11,924 nucleotides of DNA from JBDSYA01 sp039925865 (GTDB lineage Bacteria > Bacteroidota > Ignavibacteria > Tepidaquicellales > Tepidaquicellaceae): contig JBDSYA010000328.1 in NCBI GenBank assembly GCA_039925865.1, positions 1 to 11,924 on the forward strand. The letters are read 5' to 3'. The position numbers were made by a program, and so were the translations under genes. Below the pieces are notes generated by a model. It worked only from the letters and a program-made list of their open reading frames with translations. It did not search any database and was not told where the DNA came from. This document shows positions 4,672-11,924 of this stretch, piece after piece; the first letter of the stretch is position 1; each line of letters opens with the position of its first letter.

Positions 4672-7014
4672 ATGGGAAAATCATTAGTAATAGTAGAATC
4701 ACCTTCCAAAGCAAAAACAATTAATAAATATCTTGGCAAAGATTTTATAGTTGAGGCAACTGTCGGCCACGTAAAGGATCTTCCTAAAAGTAAAATGCAC
4801 GTTGACCTTGAAAACGGTTATCAAGGTACTTTTTCAATAATTCCCGGTAAAGAAAATATAATAAATAACCTCCGTAAAATAGCAAGCTCATCTGATAAGG
4901 TTTACATAGCAACTGACCCTGACCGTGAAGGTGAGGCCATTGCTTCAGATATTGCTGATGAAGTAGTTATTGATAAGAAAAAGATCAATCGTGTTTTATT
5001 TAATGAGATCACAAAGACAGGTATTGAACAGGCTATGAAAAACGGAAGGAAGATCGATGAGAACCTTGTTTCTGCTCAGGTTGCAAGAAGAGTTATGGAC
5101 AGGATACTTGGATATAAGGTAAGCCCGTTTTTATGGAAGACATTTTATTTCGGCTTATCCGCTGGAAGAGTTCAGTCAGTAGCATTAAGAATTATTTGCG
5201 ACAGGGAACAGGAGATAGAAAAGTTTATTGCTAAAGAATATTGGTCAATAGAAGGAATATTTTCAAAACCTTCGGGCGATTCGAGAGCATTCAAGGCAAG
5301 GCTATATAAGATCAATGAAGACATTTTAAAATTTGACGGGGAAAAACCAAACATTGATAATATTGATCAGGCTCATAAAATACTTTTAGATCTTAAAGAT
5401 AATAAATTTAAGATCACGGACATTCAGGTAAAAGAAGTTAAAAGAAATGCACCCGCGCCTTTCACTACCAGCGTAATCCAGCAAACCGCTTCCTCAAGAC
5501 TCGGATTTTCTCCAAAGAAAACAATGATGCTTGCGCAGAAGCTTTATGAAGGTATCGAAGGGAATAAAGAAGAAGGATTAGTAGGACTGATTACTTATAT
5601 GAGGACGGATTCAACAAGGGTAAGCGATGAAGCAGTTAATTCTGCAAGGGATTTTATAAAGCAAAATTACGGTGATGATTATCTTCCTTCTCAACCCAAA
5701 GTTTTCAAAACAACTAAAAAAAATACTCAGGATGCCCACGAAGCGATCAGACCAACTGATGTAAACAGAAGGCCTGAAGATATGAAGAAGCTTGGAAAAG
5801 ATCTCCATTCACTTTATGATCTCATTTGGAAAAGATTTGTAGCTTCACAAATGTCACAGGCTGTGTTTGATCAAAAAACCGTGATAATAAAAGCATTTTC
5901 ACCCAGAGGTAGCAAGAACATTTATTTGTTTAAAGCCACGGGAAGCGTTTCAAAATTCAGCGGATTTCTGAAAGTTTATGAAGATGTATCGGACGACACA
6001 ACTGATAAGCCTGATCTTGTAGAAGATCTTGATGATATAACTTTAATACCGGCCGATCTGAATGTGGATGATACGCTTAAAGTTTCCAGCTTAAGCAAAG
6101 ATCAGCATTTCACAAACCCACCGCCTCGTTATTCTGAAAGCAGTTTGATAAAACAGCTTGATAAACTTGGTATTGGAAGACCCAGTACTTTTGCTACTAT
6201 TGTTTCAACAGTAATTAACCGAATGTATGTCGATGCAATTGAAAAAAAATTATATGCGACCAATTTAGGCAAAGCAGTTAATAAGATACTGTCTGAACAT
6301 TTTGAAGATGTGATAAATGTTAACTTCACTGCACAGATGGAAGAAGAGCTCGATACCATTGCAAACGGAAAAAATACATACATAAGTGTATTGAACGATT
6401 TTTATCTGCCCTTCAACAAAGATCTTAACGCCGCTGATTCGATAGCCGCTGAAATTAAAAAAGGACTTATTGAACCTACTGATATATCATGTCCGGAATG
6501 TTCAGCAGAAACAGGCGCAAAGATGATCAAGAAGTGGAGCAGGAACGGACAGTTTTTATCGTGTGAAAGATTTCCAAAATGCAAAGGTGCGTTGCCGCTT
6601 GAACAGCCAAACGAAAAAGAATTAGAAGCTGTGAAAGGAATTATATGTGATAAGTGCGGTGCGCAAATGACAATTAAAGTTGGCAAATATGGTAAGTTCT
6701 ACGGATGTACTAATTATCCGAAGTGCGACGGGATCAAACCTATTACGCTTGGGATACCCTGTCCAAAATGTAAGAAGGGCGAGATATTACAAAGGAAAGC
6801 AAAACAGGGGAGATATTTTTACGGATGTACAAAATATCCTGAATGTGATTTCATTGCAAATACAATGCCTGTCCTGGAAGTTTGTACAAATTGCGGCAAC
6901 GGTTATCTTTTGAAAAAGTCTACAAAGAAGGATGGAGATTATCTGGAATGCCCGCAGTGCAAGACAAGATCTGAATTTACAGAAGAGCCACAAAAAGAAG
7001 AATCACTGGTATAA
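4672..7014 (+). CDS. topA: DNA topoisomerase I (type IA)
   Basis: The 780-residue protein is a full-length type IA topoisomerase, which relaxes negative supercoils by cutting one strand through a 5'-phosphotyrosine link. The TOPRIM domain is at the N terminus with VESPSKAKTI (Glu9, Lys13) and the magnesium motif ATDPDREGEA (Asp82, Asp84, Glu86). The active-site Tyr309 lies in GLITYMRTDSTR with Arg311 beside it, and the domain II/III signature HEAIRPTDV follows near 360. After about residue 605 come four zinc-ribbon modules, starting with Cys pairs near 607, 659, 697 and 738; these bind single-stranded DNA in relatives. The first has the order CPEC ... CERFPKC. ATG start with no clear Shine-Dalgarno. 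It follows smg by 49 nt and precedes tldD by about 30 nt. Confidence 0.97.
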   Translation: MGKSLVIVESPSKAKTINKYLGKDFIVEATVGHVKDLPKSKMHVDLENGYQGTFSIIPGKENIINNLRKIASSSDKVYIATDPDREGEAIASDIADEVVIDKKKINRVLFNEITKTGIEQAMKNGRKIDENLVSAQVARRVMDRILGYKVSPFLWKTFYFGLSAGRVQSVALRIICDREQEIEKFIAKEYWSIEGIFSKPSGDSRAFKARLYKINEDILKFDGEKPNIDNIDQAHKILLDLKDNKFKITDIQVKEVKRNAPAPFTTSVIQQTASSRLGFSPKKTMMLAQKLYEGIEGNKEEGLVGLITYMRTDSTRVSDEAVNSARDFIKQNYGDDYLPSQPKVFKTTKKNTQDAHEAIRPTDVNRRPEDMKKLGKDLHSLYDLIWKRFVASQMSQAVFDQKTVIIKAFSPRGSKNIYLFKATGSVSKFSGFLKVYEDVSDDTTDKPDLVEDLDDITLIPADLNVDDTLKVSSLSKDQHFTNPPPRYSESSLIKQLDKLGIGRPSTFATIVSTVINRMYVDAIEKKLYATNLGKAVNKILSEHFEDVINVNFTAQMEEELDTIANGKNTYISVLNDFYLPFNKDLNAADSIAAEIKKGLIEPTDISCPECSAETGAKMIKKWSRNGQFLSCERFPKCKGALPLEQPNEKELEAVKGIICDKCGAQMTIKVGKYGKFYGCTNYPKCDGIKPITLGIPCPKCKKGEILQRKAKQGRYFYGCTKYPECDFIANTMPVLEVCTNCGNGYLLKKSTKKDGDYLECPQCKTRSEFTEEPQKEESLV

Positions 7015-7044
7015 ATATTTTAAATTTAATAATTGGAACAAGGA

Positions 7045-8652
7045 ATGAAACGTAGAGAATTTTTAAGATCAAGTGCCGCAACCTGTTGCGGAGCTGCTTT
7101 AGGAGCGAGTCTTTTTGAAAAAGCTTTGGGAAATAATTTATACGATAATAATGTAAATGATGAGGTATTAAAAAACTTTTTGTCGTTGACTGATTTGGAT
7201 TTTAAAAAATTTGCGGATACAGCGATTTTTATAGCAGGAAATAACGGTGCTTCATACTCAGATATTCGTGTTTGCAAAAACAGAAACCAAAGTATTAGTA
7301 CAAGTGAGGAAAGGGTTAATAGTATTTCAGACAGGGAAGATCTTGGATTCGGAGTAAGAGTTCTTGTTAACGGTACCTGGGGATTTGCTTCAAGTGCTTT
7401 TGTAAACGAAACTGAAGTTGGAAATGTAACAAAGCTTGCCTGTGAAATTGCAAAGGCCAATTCGATTTTGCAAAAAATTCCGGTTGAATTAGTACCTGCC
7501 AGATCCTACACTGATACATGGACCACTCCTGTAAAAATCAATCCATTTGATATTTCGATTACTCAAAAGATCGATCTTCAGTTAAAATATAATAAACTTG
7601 CCAAAACATTAGGAGCTGATTATGTTGATTCATTCATGTGGTTTATAAACGAATGGAAATACTTTGCTTCATCTGAAGGCTCTTATATAATTCAGGATCT
7701 TTACAGAATATGGGCGGAAACGGAGCCGACACTGGTAAATAAAAGTGAAGGTAAATTTGAATCTATTGTTACGCAGATAGCACCGCTGAGTCAGGGGTAT
7801 GAATATTTCACCAATTTTGCATTTGAAAAAGAAATTGAAGAAGCTGTCGAGAACACTAAAATTAAATTGAAAGCACCTACAGTTGTTCCGGGTAAAAGAG
7901 ATGTGATCATACATGCGAATAATTTATTTCTTACTATTCACGAATCCTGCGGACATCCAACTGAATTGGACAGAGCTTTAGGTTATGAAGCTAATTATGC
8001 AGGCACAAGTTTTATGACGCCTGATAAACTCGGCAAATTAAAATATGGTTCTGATCTGATAAATCTTACAGCTGACAGGACACAGGAAGGGGGCCTTGCA
8101 ACAAGAGGGTATGATGATGACGGAGTAAAAACAACCGAATGGCCAATAATTGATAAAGGATTATTTGTTAATTACCAGACAACCCGGGAGCAGGCTAAAT
8201 ATATAGATCAGGACGTTTCATATGCATGCGCATACGCTGACAGCTGGTCGCATTTTCCTATTCAGAGGATGCCCAATGTTTCGCTGAAACCTTCAAATGA
8301 AAAAAGATCGCTTGCAGATATGATCGCTGATACTGAGGATGCAATACTTGTCATCGGCCGCGGCAGCTGGAGCATTGATATGCAAAGATATAATTTTCAG
8401 TTTACAGGGCAGGAGTTCTGGGAAATAAAAAATGGAAAGAAAACAAACATGATCAATGATGTTGCTTATCAGGGAAACACCGTTGATTTTTGGAATTCCT
8501 GTGATGCCATTTGCGATGAAAGCGAATACTACCTCGGAGGTTCTTTATTCTGCGGTAAAGGAGAGCCCGGTCAGATATCTCCGGTAAGTCACGGAGCGGT
8601 TCCTGCGCGATTCAGACAGATCAATATATTGAATACAAAATCTCAAATTTAA
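7045..8652 (+). CDS. tldD: TldD-type metalloprotease subunit with Tat signal peptide
   Basis: With the ATG at 7045 the protein has 535 residues. An upstream in-frame TTG at 7033 would add only MEQG and push the signal inward, so the ATG is preferred. The N terminus MKRREFLRSSAATCCGAALG is a twin-arginine signal: RR-E-F-L, a modest hydrophobic core, and a possible cleavage after ASLFEKALG. The TldD catalytic core holds the zinc motif HESCGH (His299, Glu300, His304) followed by PTELDRALGYEANYAGTSF, the conserved ARGYDDDG-like segment TRGYDDDGV, and near the end SLFCGKGEPGQ with Cys503, the probable third ligand position. TldD/TldE heterodimers degrade small unfolded peptides and process peptides such as microcin precursors. 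The partner gene starts 7 nt downstream. The export signal is odd against the cytosolic E. coli pair. Confidence 0.92.
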   Translation: MKRREFLRSSAATCCGAALGASLFEKALGNNLYDNNVNDEVLKNFLSLTDLDFKKFADTAIFIAGNNGASYSDIRVCKNRNQSISTSEERVNSISDREDLGFGVRVLVNGTWGFASSAFVNETEVGNVTKLACEIAKANSILQKIPVELVPARSYTDTWTTPVKINPFDISITQKIDLQLKYNKLAKTLGADYVDSFMWFINEWKYFASSEGSYIIQDLYRIWAETEPTLVNKSEGKFESIVTQIAPLSQGYEYFTNFAFEKEIEEAVENTKIKLKAPTVVPGKRDVIIHANNLFLTIHESCGHPTELDRALGYEANYAGTSFMTPDKLGKLKYGSDLINLTADRTQEGGLATRGYDDDGVKTTEWPIIDKGLFVNYQTTREQAKYIDQDVSYACAYADSWSHFPIQRMPNVSLKPSNEKRSLADMIADTEDAILVIGRGSWSIDMQRYNFQFTGQEFWEIKNGKKTNMINDVAYQGNTVDFWNSCDAICDESEYYLGGSLFCGKGEPGQISPVSHGAVPARFRQINILNTKSQI

Positions 8653-8659
8653 AATAATA

Positions 8660-9997
8660 ATGATCTTTACCAAAGAAGAATCCAGAGAATTAATCCAAAA
8701 AATACTTTCATATTCAAAGGCAGATTCAGCATCAGTAACACTTACAGGCAGTAACTCTAATAATTTAAGATTTGCCTTGAATACAGTTTCCACATGCGGA
8801 GCAATAAATTCCATTACTGCAGATATCACTTCAAACTTTGGCAAGAGATCAGGTTCGGTGAGGATCACATCAATAGATAATGAATCAATTGAAAGAGGAA
8901 TAAAAAAATCTGAAGAAATAGCACAACTTTCTCCCGAAAATGAAGAATTCATGCCACCCCTTAAAAAGCAAACCGGATACTCAGAGGTAAAAGAATTTTT
9001 TGATAATACTGATAAACTGACACCGAATGATATATCGGAAAAAGTTGCCTATACAATAAAAAAAGCTATTGAAAATGATCTCAGTGCTGCAGGATATTTT
9101 GAGAAACAATCTTCATTTTATTCAGTTGGAAATACAAATGATCTGTTTGCATATCATAAAGAAACAGCCGCAGGTTTTTCTTCAACGATCAGGACGAGTG
9201 ACGGGAAAGGATCAAGTAAAGTTGACAGGTCTTATGCTGACATCAACCTTCTTGATATAAAAAAGTTTTCGGACCGTGTTATTGATAAAACAATTTTATC
9301 ACGAAACCCGGTAAAATATGATCCGGGAAAATACGTTACAATACTTGATAATACTGCCGTGAGTGATATGATCGGCAATCTTATCGGCTTTATGAATAAA
9401 AGAAGCGCTGATGAAGGAAGAAGTTTTTTTTCTGATAAGGATAAAGTAAATAAAATAGGGCAGCAAATCTCCGGGAGCAAAGTTAATATTTATTCAGACC
9501 CTCAGGCACAGGATGCGCCTTCGTCACCATTTTCAAGTGAAGGAATGCCTGTTTTCAAAACCCAGTGGATATCAGACGGAATTTTAAAAAATCTTTATTC
9601 AGGAAGATATTGGGCTAAGAAAACAAATTCTGATTATGTCCCTTATCCTACAAACATATTAATGACCGGATCTGATAAATCTGTTGAAGATCTGATCGCA
9701 TCGACTGAGAAAGGTATTTATGTAATGAGATTCTGGTATATCAGAACTGTTGATCCCAAGCAAATCCTTATGACAGGTCTTACAAGAGACGGTGTATTTT
9801 TGATCGAGAACGGCAAGATTGTTTCAGCTATTAATAATTTTAGGTTTAATGAATCGCCTGTTAATATTTTAAATAATATTATTGATATGTCAGCTGCAGA
9901 AAAAGTTGTCGGAAGTGAAACCGGTGATGAAAAAATTGTAGTCCCTGCTTTAAAACTTTCAGAATTTAATTTCTCAACTGTCTCAGATGCATTCTAA
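8660..9997 (+). CDS. tldE: TldE/PmbA-type partner subunit
   Basis: The 445-residue protein belongs to the PmbA/TldE half of the TldD/TldE family. It lacks the HExxxH metal motif, as expected for the non-catalytic subunit. Family landmarks include the N-terminal SADSASVTLTGSNSNNLRF region, a central ILDNTAVSDMIGNLIGFM segment (the TldE counterpart of the metal site), SPFSSEGMPVFKTQWISDG, and the C-terminal SAINNFRFNESPVNILNN. It pairs with TldD to form the active heterodimer. It has no signal peptide, unlike the upstream TldD; if the complex forms outside the cytoplasm it would need to be carried along. Starts at an ATG 7 nt after tldD and is surely cotranscribed. Codon use resembles the neighbours. 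Confidence 0.9.
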   Translation: MIFTKEESRELIQKILSYSKADSASVTLTGSNSNNLRFALNTVSTCGAINSITADITSNFGKRSGSVRITSIDNESIERGIKKSEEIAQLSPENEEFMPPLKKQTGYSEVKEFFDNTDKLTPNDISEKVAYTIKKAIENDLSAAGYFEKQSSFYSVGNTNDLFAYHKETAAGFSSTIRTSDGKGSSKVDRSYADINLLDIKKFSDRVIDKTILSRNPVKYDPGKYVTILDNTAVSDMIGNLIGFMNKRSADEGRSFFSDKDKVNKIGQQISGSKVNIYSDPQAQDAPSSPFSSEGMPVFKTQWISDGILKNLYSGRYWAKKTNSDYVPYPTNILMTGSDKSVEDLIASTEKGIYVMRFWYIRTVDPKQILMTGLTRDGVFLIENGKIVSAINNFRFNESPVNILNNIIDMSAAEKVVGSETGDEKIVVPALKLSEFNFSTVSDAF

Positions 9998-10009
9998 ACA
10001 AAGCCCGGC

Positions 10010-10945
10010 TTGAAAAAAACTTATAATGAATATTTAAGGGAATTTTTAGAATATCTTAGTGTAACTCGGAATTATTCTTCTCATACAATCATATCTTATA
10101 AAACTGACCTTATTCAGCTGGGAGAATATTTTTTCCGGAGTGAGGAAAAATCCGATGAAAATAAACTAAATGAGGTGATAGATCTTGAACAAATTGACCT
10201 TAATTATTTGAAATCATTTATTTCGGAGTTATCAGACCCCGCATTAAGACAGAAAAAATATTCAAAAAAAACTTTATCAAGAAAGATTTCTGTGCTGAAG
10301 TCGTTTTTTAAATTTCTCAGTTTTAAAAATTACATTCCAAAAAACCCGGCCTCATTATTAGTATTTCCTAAACTTGAAAAACGTCTTCCTTCGTTTTTTA
10401 GTGAAAAGGAAATGGGAAAACTTCTTGATGAAAAATATATTACAGAATTAAAAATTATTGACAAGGCCATCATTGAATTATTTTACAGCACCGGGATCAG
10501 ATTGTCGGAGCTTATTAATCTGAAAATTGGTAATGTAAACTTCAGTAAAAGAACTGTTAAAGTATTTGGAAAAGGCTCAAAGGAAAGACTCGTCCCTTTC
10601 GGAAAAAAAGCTGAAGCTGCACTGAAGAATTATCTCGCAATAAGGGAAATTTGTAACATCAATGCTCTTGAATTTTTATTTATTAATAACACCGGAAAAA
10701 AACTTTACCCGGTACAGGTCAGCAGACTTGTAAAAAAAAACCTGTCACTTGTCAGCGATCTGAAGAAAAGATCTCCTCACGTACTCCGTCATACATTTGC
10801 AACTCACCTTCTGGATAAAGGCGCTGACATAAGAGCAGTAAGAGACATGCTTGGCCATGAAAGCCTTTCTACTACTCAGGTGTACACACATCTCACTCCC
10901 GGAAAACTAAAAAAAGTATACAAACAAGCTCATCCAAGAGCCTGA
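10010..10945 (+). CDS. xerD: tyrosine recombinase of the XerC/XerD type
   Basis: The 311-residue protein has the two-domain Xer layout. Residues about 5-110 form a SAM-like DNA-binding domain (FLEYLSVTRNYSSHTIISYKTDL ... KSFFKFL). Residues about 125-300 are catalytic, with the complete set Arg164 (STGIRLSE), Lys188 (GKGSKE), His257 and Arg260 (HVLRH), His283 (GHES) and nucleophile Tyr292 (QVYTHL). It matches the length of chromosomal XerC/XerD, which resolve chromosome dimers at dif during division; phage integrases are usually more divergent. Whether it is C or D cannot be told. The start is TTG at 10010, as the first in-frame ATG lies past residue 130. It follows tldE by 12 nt and is the last gene of the cluster. 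No terminator hairpin follows; an insertion-sequence end begins 10 nt after the stop. Confidence 0.93.
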   Translation: MKKTYNEYLREFLEYLSVTRNYSSHTIISYKTDLIQLGEYFFRSEEKSDENKLNEVIDLEQIDLNYLKSFISELSDPALRQKKYSKKTLSRKISVLKSFFKFLSFKNYIPKNPASLLVFPKLEKRLPSFFSEKEMGKLLDEKYITELKIIDKAIIELFYSTGIRLSELINLKIGNVNFSKRTVKVFGKGSKERLVPFGKKAEAALKNYLAIREICNINALEFLFINNTGKKLYPVQVSRLVKKNLSLVSDLKKRSPHVLRHTFATHLLDKGADIRAVRDMLGHESLSTTQVYTHLTPGKLKKVYKQAHPRA

Positions 10946-10961
10946 AACTGCCTTATGTGAT

Positions 10962-11006
10962 AACTCTTTAGAAATGTCATGCCTTTGAACTCAATTGAAA
11001 TGTCAT
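10962..11006. repeat. paired terminal motif of the insertion-sequence end
   Basis: AACTCTTTAGAAATGTCAT (10962-10980) and AACTCAATTGAAATGTCAT (10988-11006) are 19-bp direct copies, identical at 16 positions and spaced by 26 bp. Repeated motifs at an insertion-sequence end usually serve as transposase binding sites. They lie just outside the decayed transposase. Confidence 0.6.
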
Positions 11007-11114
11007 ACTTTTTATTTTTAAATGAATGTAAGTAGTTAAGTATAATTTTTTACTCCCCGACATTTGATTGTTCATTCTTCTCCTAGGATGATCATTTGGT
11101 AATTTTCTAAATTT

Positions 11115-11356
11115 TTATGGTTGCTTTGCTTTTTCCCCTGTTAGCATTTCATATTTTAATTTCTGCTGATTGAAATAAATGTACAACTCACCGTTAAGGT
11201 GTTTATGCAAAATTACATCCTGCCTTGGTCTGTCTCATGATCTATGGATATGCTGTGATTTTTCAAAAGCTCTTCGCTAAACAACGTGGGTCCATAGTCG
11301 CTGTATTGCTTTTTATATATCTCAATCACTTTTTGCTTCACCTTCTCTGGATATCC
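11115..11356 (-). pseudogene. transposase fragments, ISNCY-like, internally deleted
   Basis: On the - strand, 11356 to about 11230 reads GYPEKVKQKVIEIYKKQYSD, then YGPTLFSEELLKNHSISIDH and ET. This is the helix-turn-helix/linker part of ISNCY-type transposases, whose usual form is Y-P-D-F-G-P-T-L-A-x-E ... E-T-L-R. The frame then breaks into DQGRM and a stop. From about 11237 a second frame reads RQDVILHKHLNGELYIYFNQ and QKLKYEMLTGEKAKQP with a stop at 11115-11117, which fits the transposase C terminus. The whole integrase core between them, normally a few hundred codons with the DDE residues, is absent, as is the N terminus. The protein is therefore dead. Confidence 0.75.
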
Positions 11357-11601
11357 AAAATTACACTAATCCTTTCAACCCCTCAACCAATATTAATTTT
11401 TCAATTCCTAAGAGTTTATTTGTGACTTTAAAAGTTTTCAATATAATGGGAAAAGAAATTTCGCGCTTAGTAAATGAAAATTTAAATCCAGGAGTTTATA
11501 GTTTTGAATTTAACGCAGAGGATCTAGCAAGCGGAATGTATTTCTATAAATTTACAGCCGGGGAATTTTCGGAAGTTAAGAAGATGACGATGATAAAATA
11601 A
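11356..11601 (+). pseudogene. orphan T9SS type A C-terminal sorting domain
   Basis: The + strand frame 11356-11601 reads QNYTNPFNPSTNINFSIPKS, then LFVTLKVFNIMGKEISRLVN, a Gly-rich turn NPGVYSFEFNAEDLASGMYFYKF, and ends EVKKMTMIK plus TAA. This is a full T9SS type A sorting domain, the tail that sends secreted proteins through the type IX system of Bacteroidota relatives; the usual start is QNYPNPFNP. Upstream the frame stays open only to a TAA at 11278-11280 and has no plausible start codon; that extension is antisense to the transposase remnant. The passenger protein is therefore lost, probably by the insertion or deletion that left the element remnant. The sorting domain itself shows no internal stop or frameshift. 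Confidence 0.8.
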
Positions 11602-11671
11602 AACTTATCAATAAATCTTGCGAGATAGATCGGAGATTTTAAATCCTGCAATGGGATAACAATTTATATTC

Positions 11672-11738
11672 TTAAAGTTGTCAATTCTCATTTTATAAAA
11701 ATGAAATACGTTGGTTGCAATAGATTTGACAACTTTAA
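11672..11738. repeat. 13-bp perfect inverted repeat with nested hairpin
   Basis: TTAAAGTTGTCAA (11672-11684) and TTGACAACTTTAA (11726-11738) are exact reverse complements 41 nt apart. Between them TCATTTT (11688-11694) and AAAATGA (11698-11704) pair around a 3-nt loop. No T tract follows the right arm, so it is not a standard terminator. It could be a short mobile-element remnant (MITE-like) or a folded RNA. Confidence 0.65.
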
Positions 11739-11848
11739 TTCAGCCCCCAAAAACTTTTCCCTAAAAATTAAAATACAAAAATCCCGGAAGCATTAGATTC
11801 TACATTTTTATTGTGAGAATGATTTTTAAAATTGTTTTTGCAAGGCTG

Positions 11849-11854
11849 TATAAT
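11849..11854 (+). promoter_or_regulatory. candidate -10 element for tRNA-Leu
   Basis: A perfect TATAAT lies 17 nt upstream of the first base of the tRNA gene, a suitable distance for a short 5' leader. No good -35 hexamer is found 16-18 bp further up (TTAAAA at 11826-11831 is the best placed), so the promoter call is tentative. Confidence 0.4.
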
Positions 11855-11871
11855 TATTTTCCTTTTGTAAT

Positions 11872-11924
11872 GCTTAAGTGGCGGAACTGGTAGACGCGCT
11901 GCATTCAGGGTGCAGTCTTAGTAT
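11872..11924 (+). tRNA. tRNA-Leu (anticodon CAG), 5' part, cut by the window end
   Basis: The sequence from GCTTAAG (acceptor 5' strand) through TGGCGGAACTGGTAGACGC is a typical leucine tRNA D-arm. The anticodon stem CTGCA (11899-11903) pairs with TGCAG (11911-11915) around the loop TTCAGGG, giving anticodon CAG at 11906-11908, which reads CUG codons. The window stops within the long variable arm typical of class II tRNAs, so the T-arm and 3' acceptor are not seen. Confidence 0.95.

Larger units (their letters stand above)
10956..11356 (-). mobile_element. decayed ISNCY-like insertion sequence remnant
   Basis: This stretch is what remains of an insertion sequence read on the - strand. At its low-coordinate side is a terminal-type sequence TGTGATAACTCTTTAGAAATG (from 10956), followed by a second copy of the motif 26 bp inward. 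Two transposase fragments lie further in, at 11115-11237 and 11238-11356, in different frames. The left terminal repeat and the transposase N terminus are missing; the element stops abruptly at about 11356 where a T9SS domain begins. The family is inferred from the YxDYGPTL motif and the C-terminal segment, which fit ISNCY (IS1202-like) transposases. It is too short and broken to move on its own. Confidence 0.75.
11602..11871. other. 270-nt intergenic stretch without a gene
   Basis: No coding frame is supported here. It holds a 13-bp perfect inverted repeat (11672-11684 and 11726-11738) with a smaller hairpin nested between the arms, and a TATAAT at 11849-11854 that may serve the tRNA gene. 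The rest is A+T-rich sequence with no motif I recognise. Confidence 0.6.

Noticed and set aside
7033..7044. TTG at 7033 as the tldD start
   Set aside because: The ATG at 7045 gives a standard Tat signal with MKRREFL at the very N terminus, and the added residues have no family support.
7026..7460. - strand frame of 144 residues inside tldD
   Set aside because: It lies fully within a well-supported gene on the other strand and has a low-complexity composition typical of antisense frames.
10010..10945. Phage or island integrase next to the tRNA
   Set aside because: Length and motifs fit chromosomal XerC/XerD, it is packed into a housekeeping cluster, and no att-like repeat of the tRNA 3' end can be tested because the window ends inside the tRNA.
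11225..11425. Small + strand protein of 66 residues
   Set aside because: It is antisense to the transposase remnant in its first two thirds and out of frame with the T9SS domain in the rest; it matches nothing.

Overview
The window is strongly A+T-rich by eye and looks like a chromosomal segment from the Bacteroidota/Chlorobiota assemblage, most plausibly an Ignavibacteria-like lineage. The pointers are a type IX secretion (T9SS) C-terminal sorting domain remnant, a YbeY with the GYKDKT variant of its metal motif, starts with little or no Shine-Dalgarno signal, several apparent TTG starts, and a Tat-signal TldD. The lineage is an inference, not a measured placement.

Left region (1-2800): the tail of a possible upstream gene and a strong terminator (111-148) precede a JAMM/MPN-type isopeptidase that carries a transmembrane helix, a coiled coil and a C-terminal LysM domain (242-1381). 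A four-copy array of about 76-bp stem-loop repeats follows (1407-1700). Next come a stand-alone ubiquitin-conjugating E2-like protein with HPN, Cys and Trp in the expected places (1742-2281) and, 9 nt later, a gamma-carbonic-anhydrase-like hexapeptide protein (2291-2797). A deubiquitinase-type JAMM protein beside an E2 in a bacterium is the most interesting content of the window. It suggests a ubiquitin-like conjugation/deconjugation pair, with the peptidase anchored at the envelope. No E1 or ubiquitin-like modifier is visible here.

Middle region (2877-10945): a cold-shock protein gene has its own promoter candidate and a strong terminator. After it come seven tightly packed + strand genes, probably one transcription unit or a few: an unrecognised 141-aa protein, ybeY, a Smg/DUF494 protein, topA, tldD, tldE/pmbA and a XerC/D-type recombinase. 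Gaps run from an 11-bp overlap to 49 nt. This is mostly housekeeping: rRNA maturation, DNA topology, chromosome dimer resolution, and a TldD/TldE protease pair whose TldD subunit appears to be exported.

Right region (10946-11924): a decayed, internally deleted ISNCY-like insertion sequence on the - strand abuts an orphan T9SS sorting domain on the + strand that has lost the rest of its gene. About 270 nt without a gene then hold a 13-bp perfect inverted repeat. The window ends inside a tRNA-Leu(CAG) gene.
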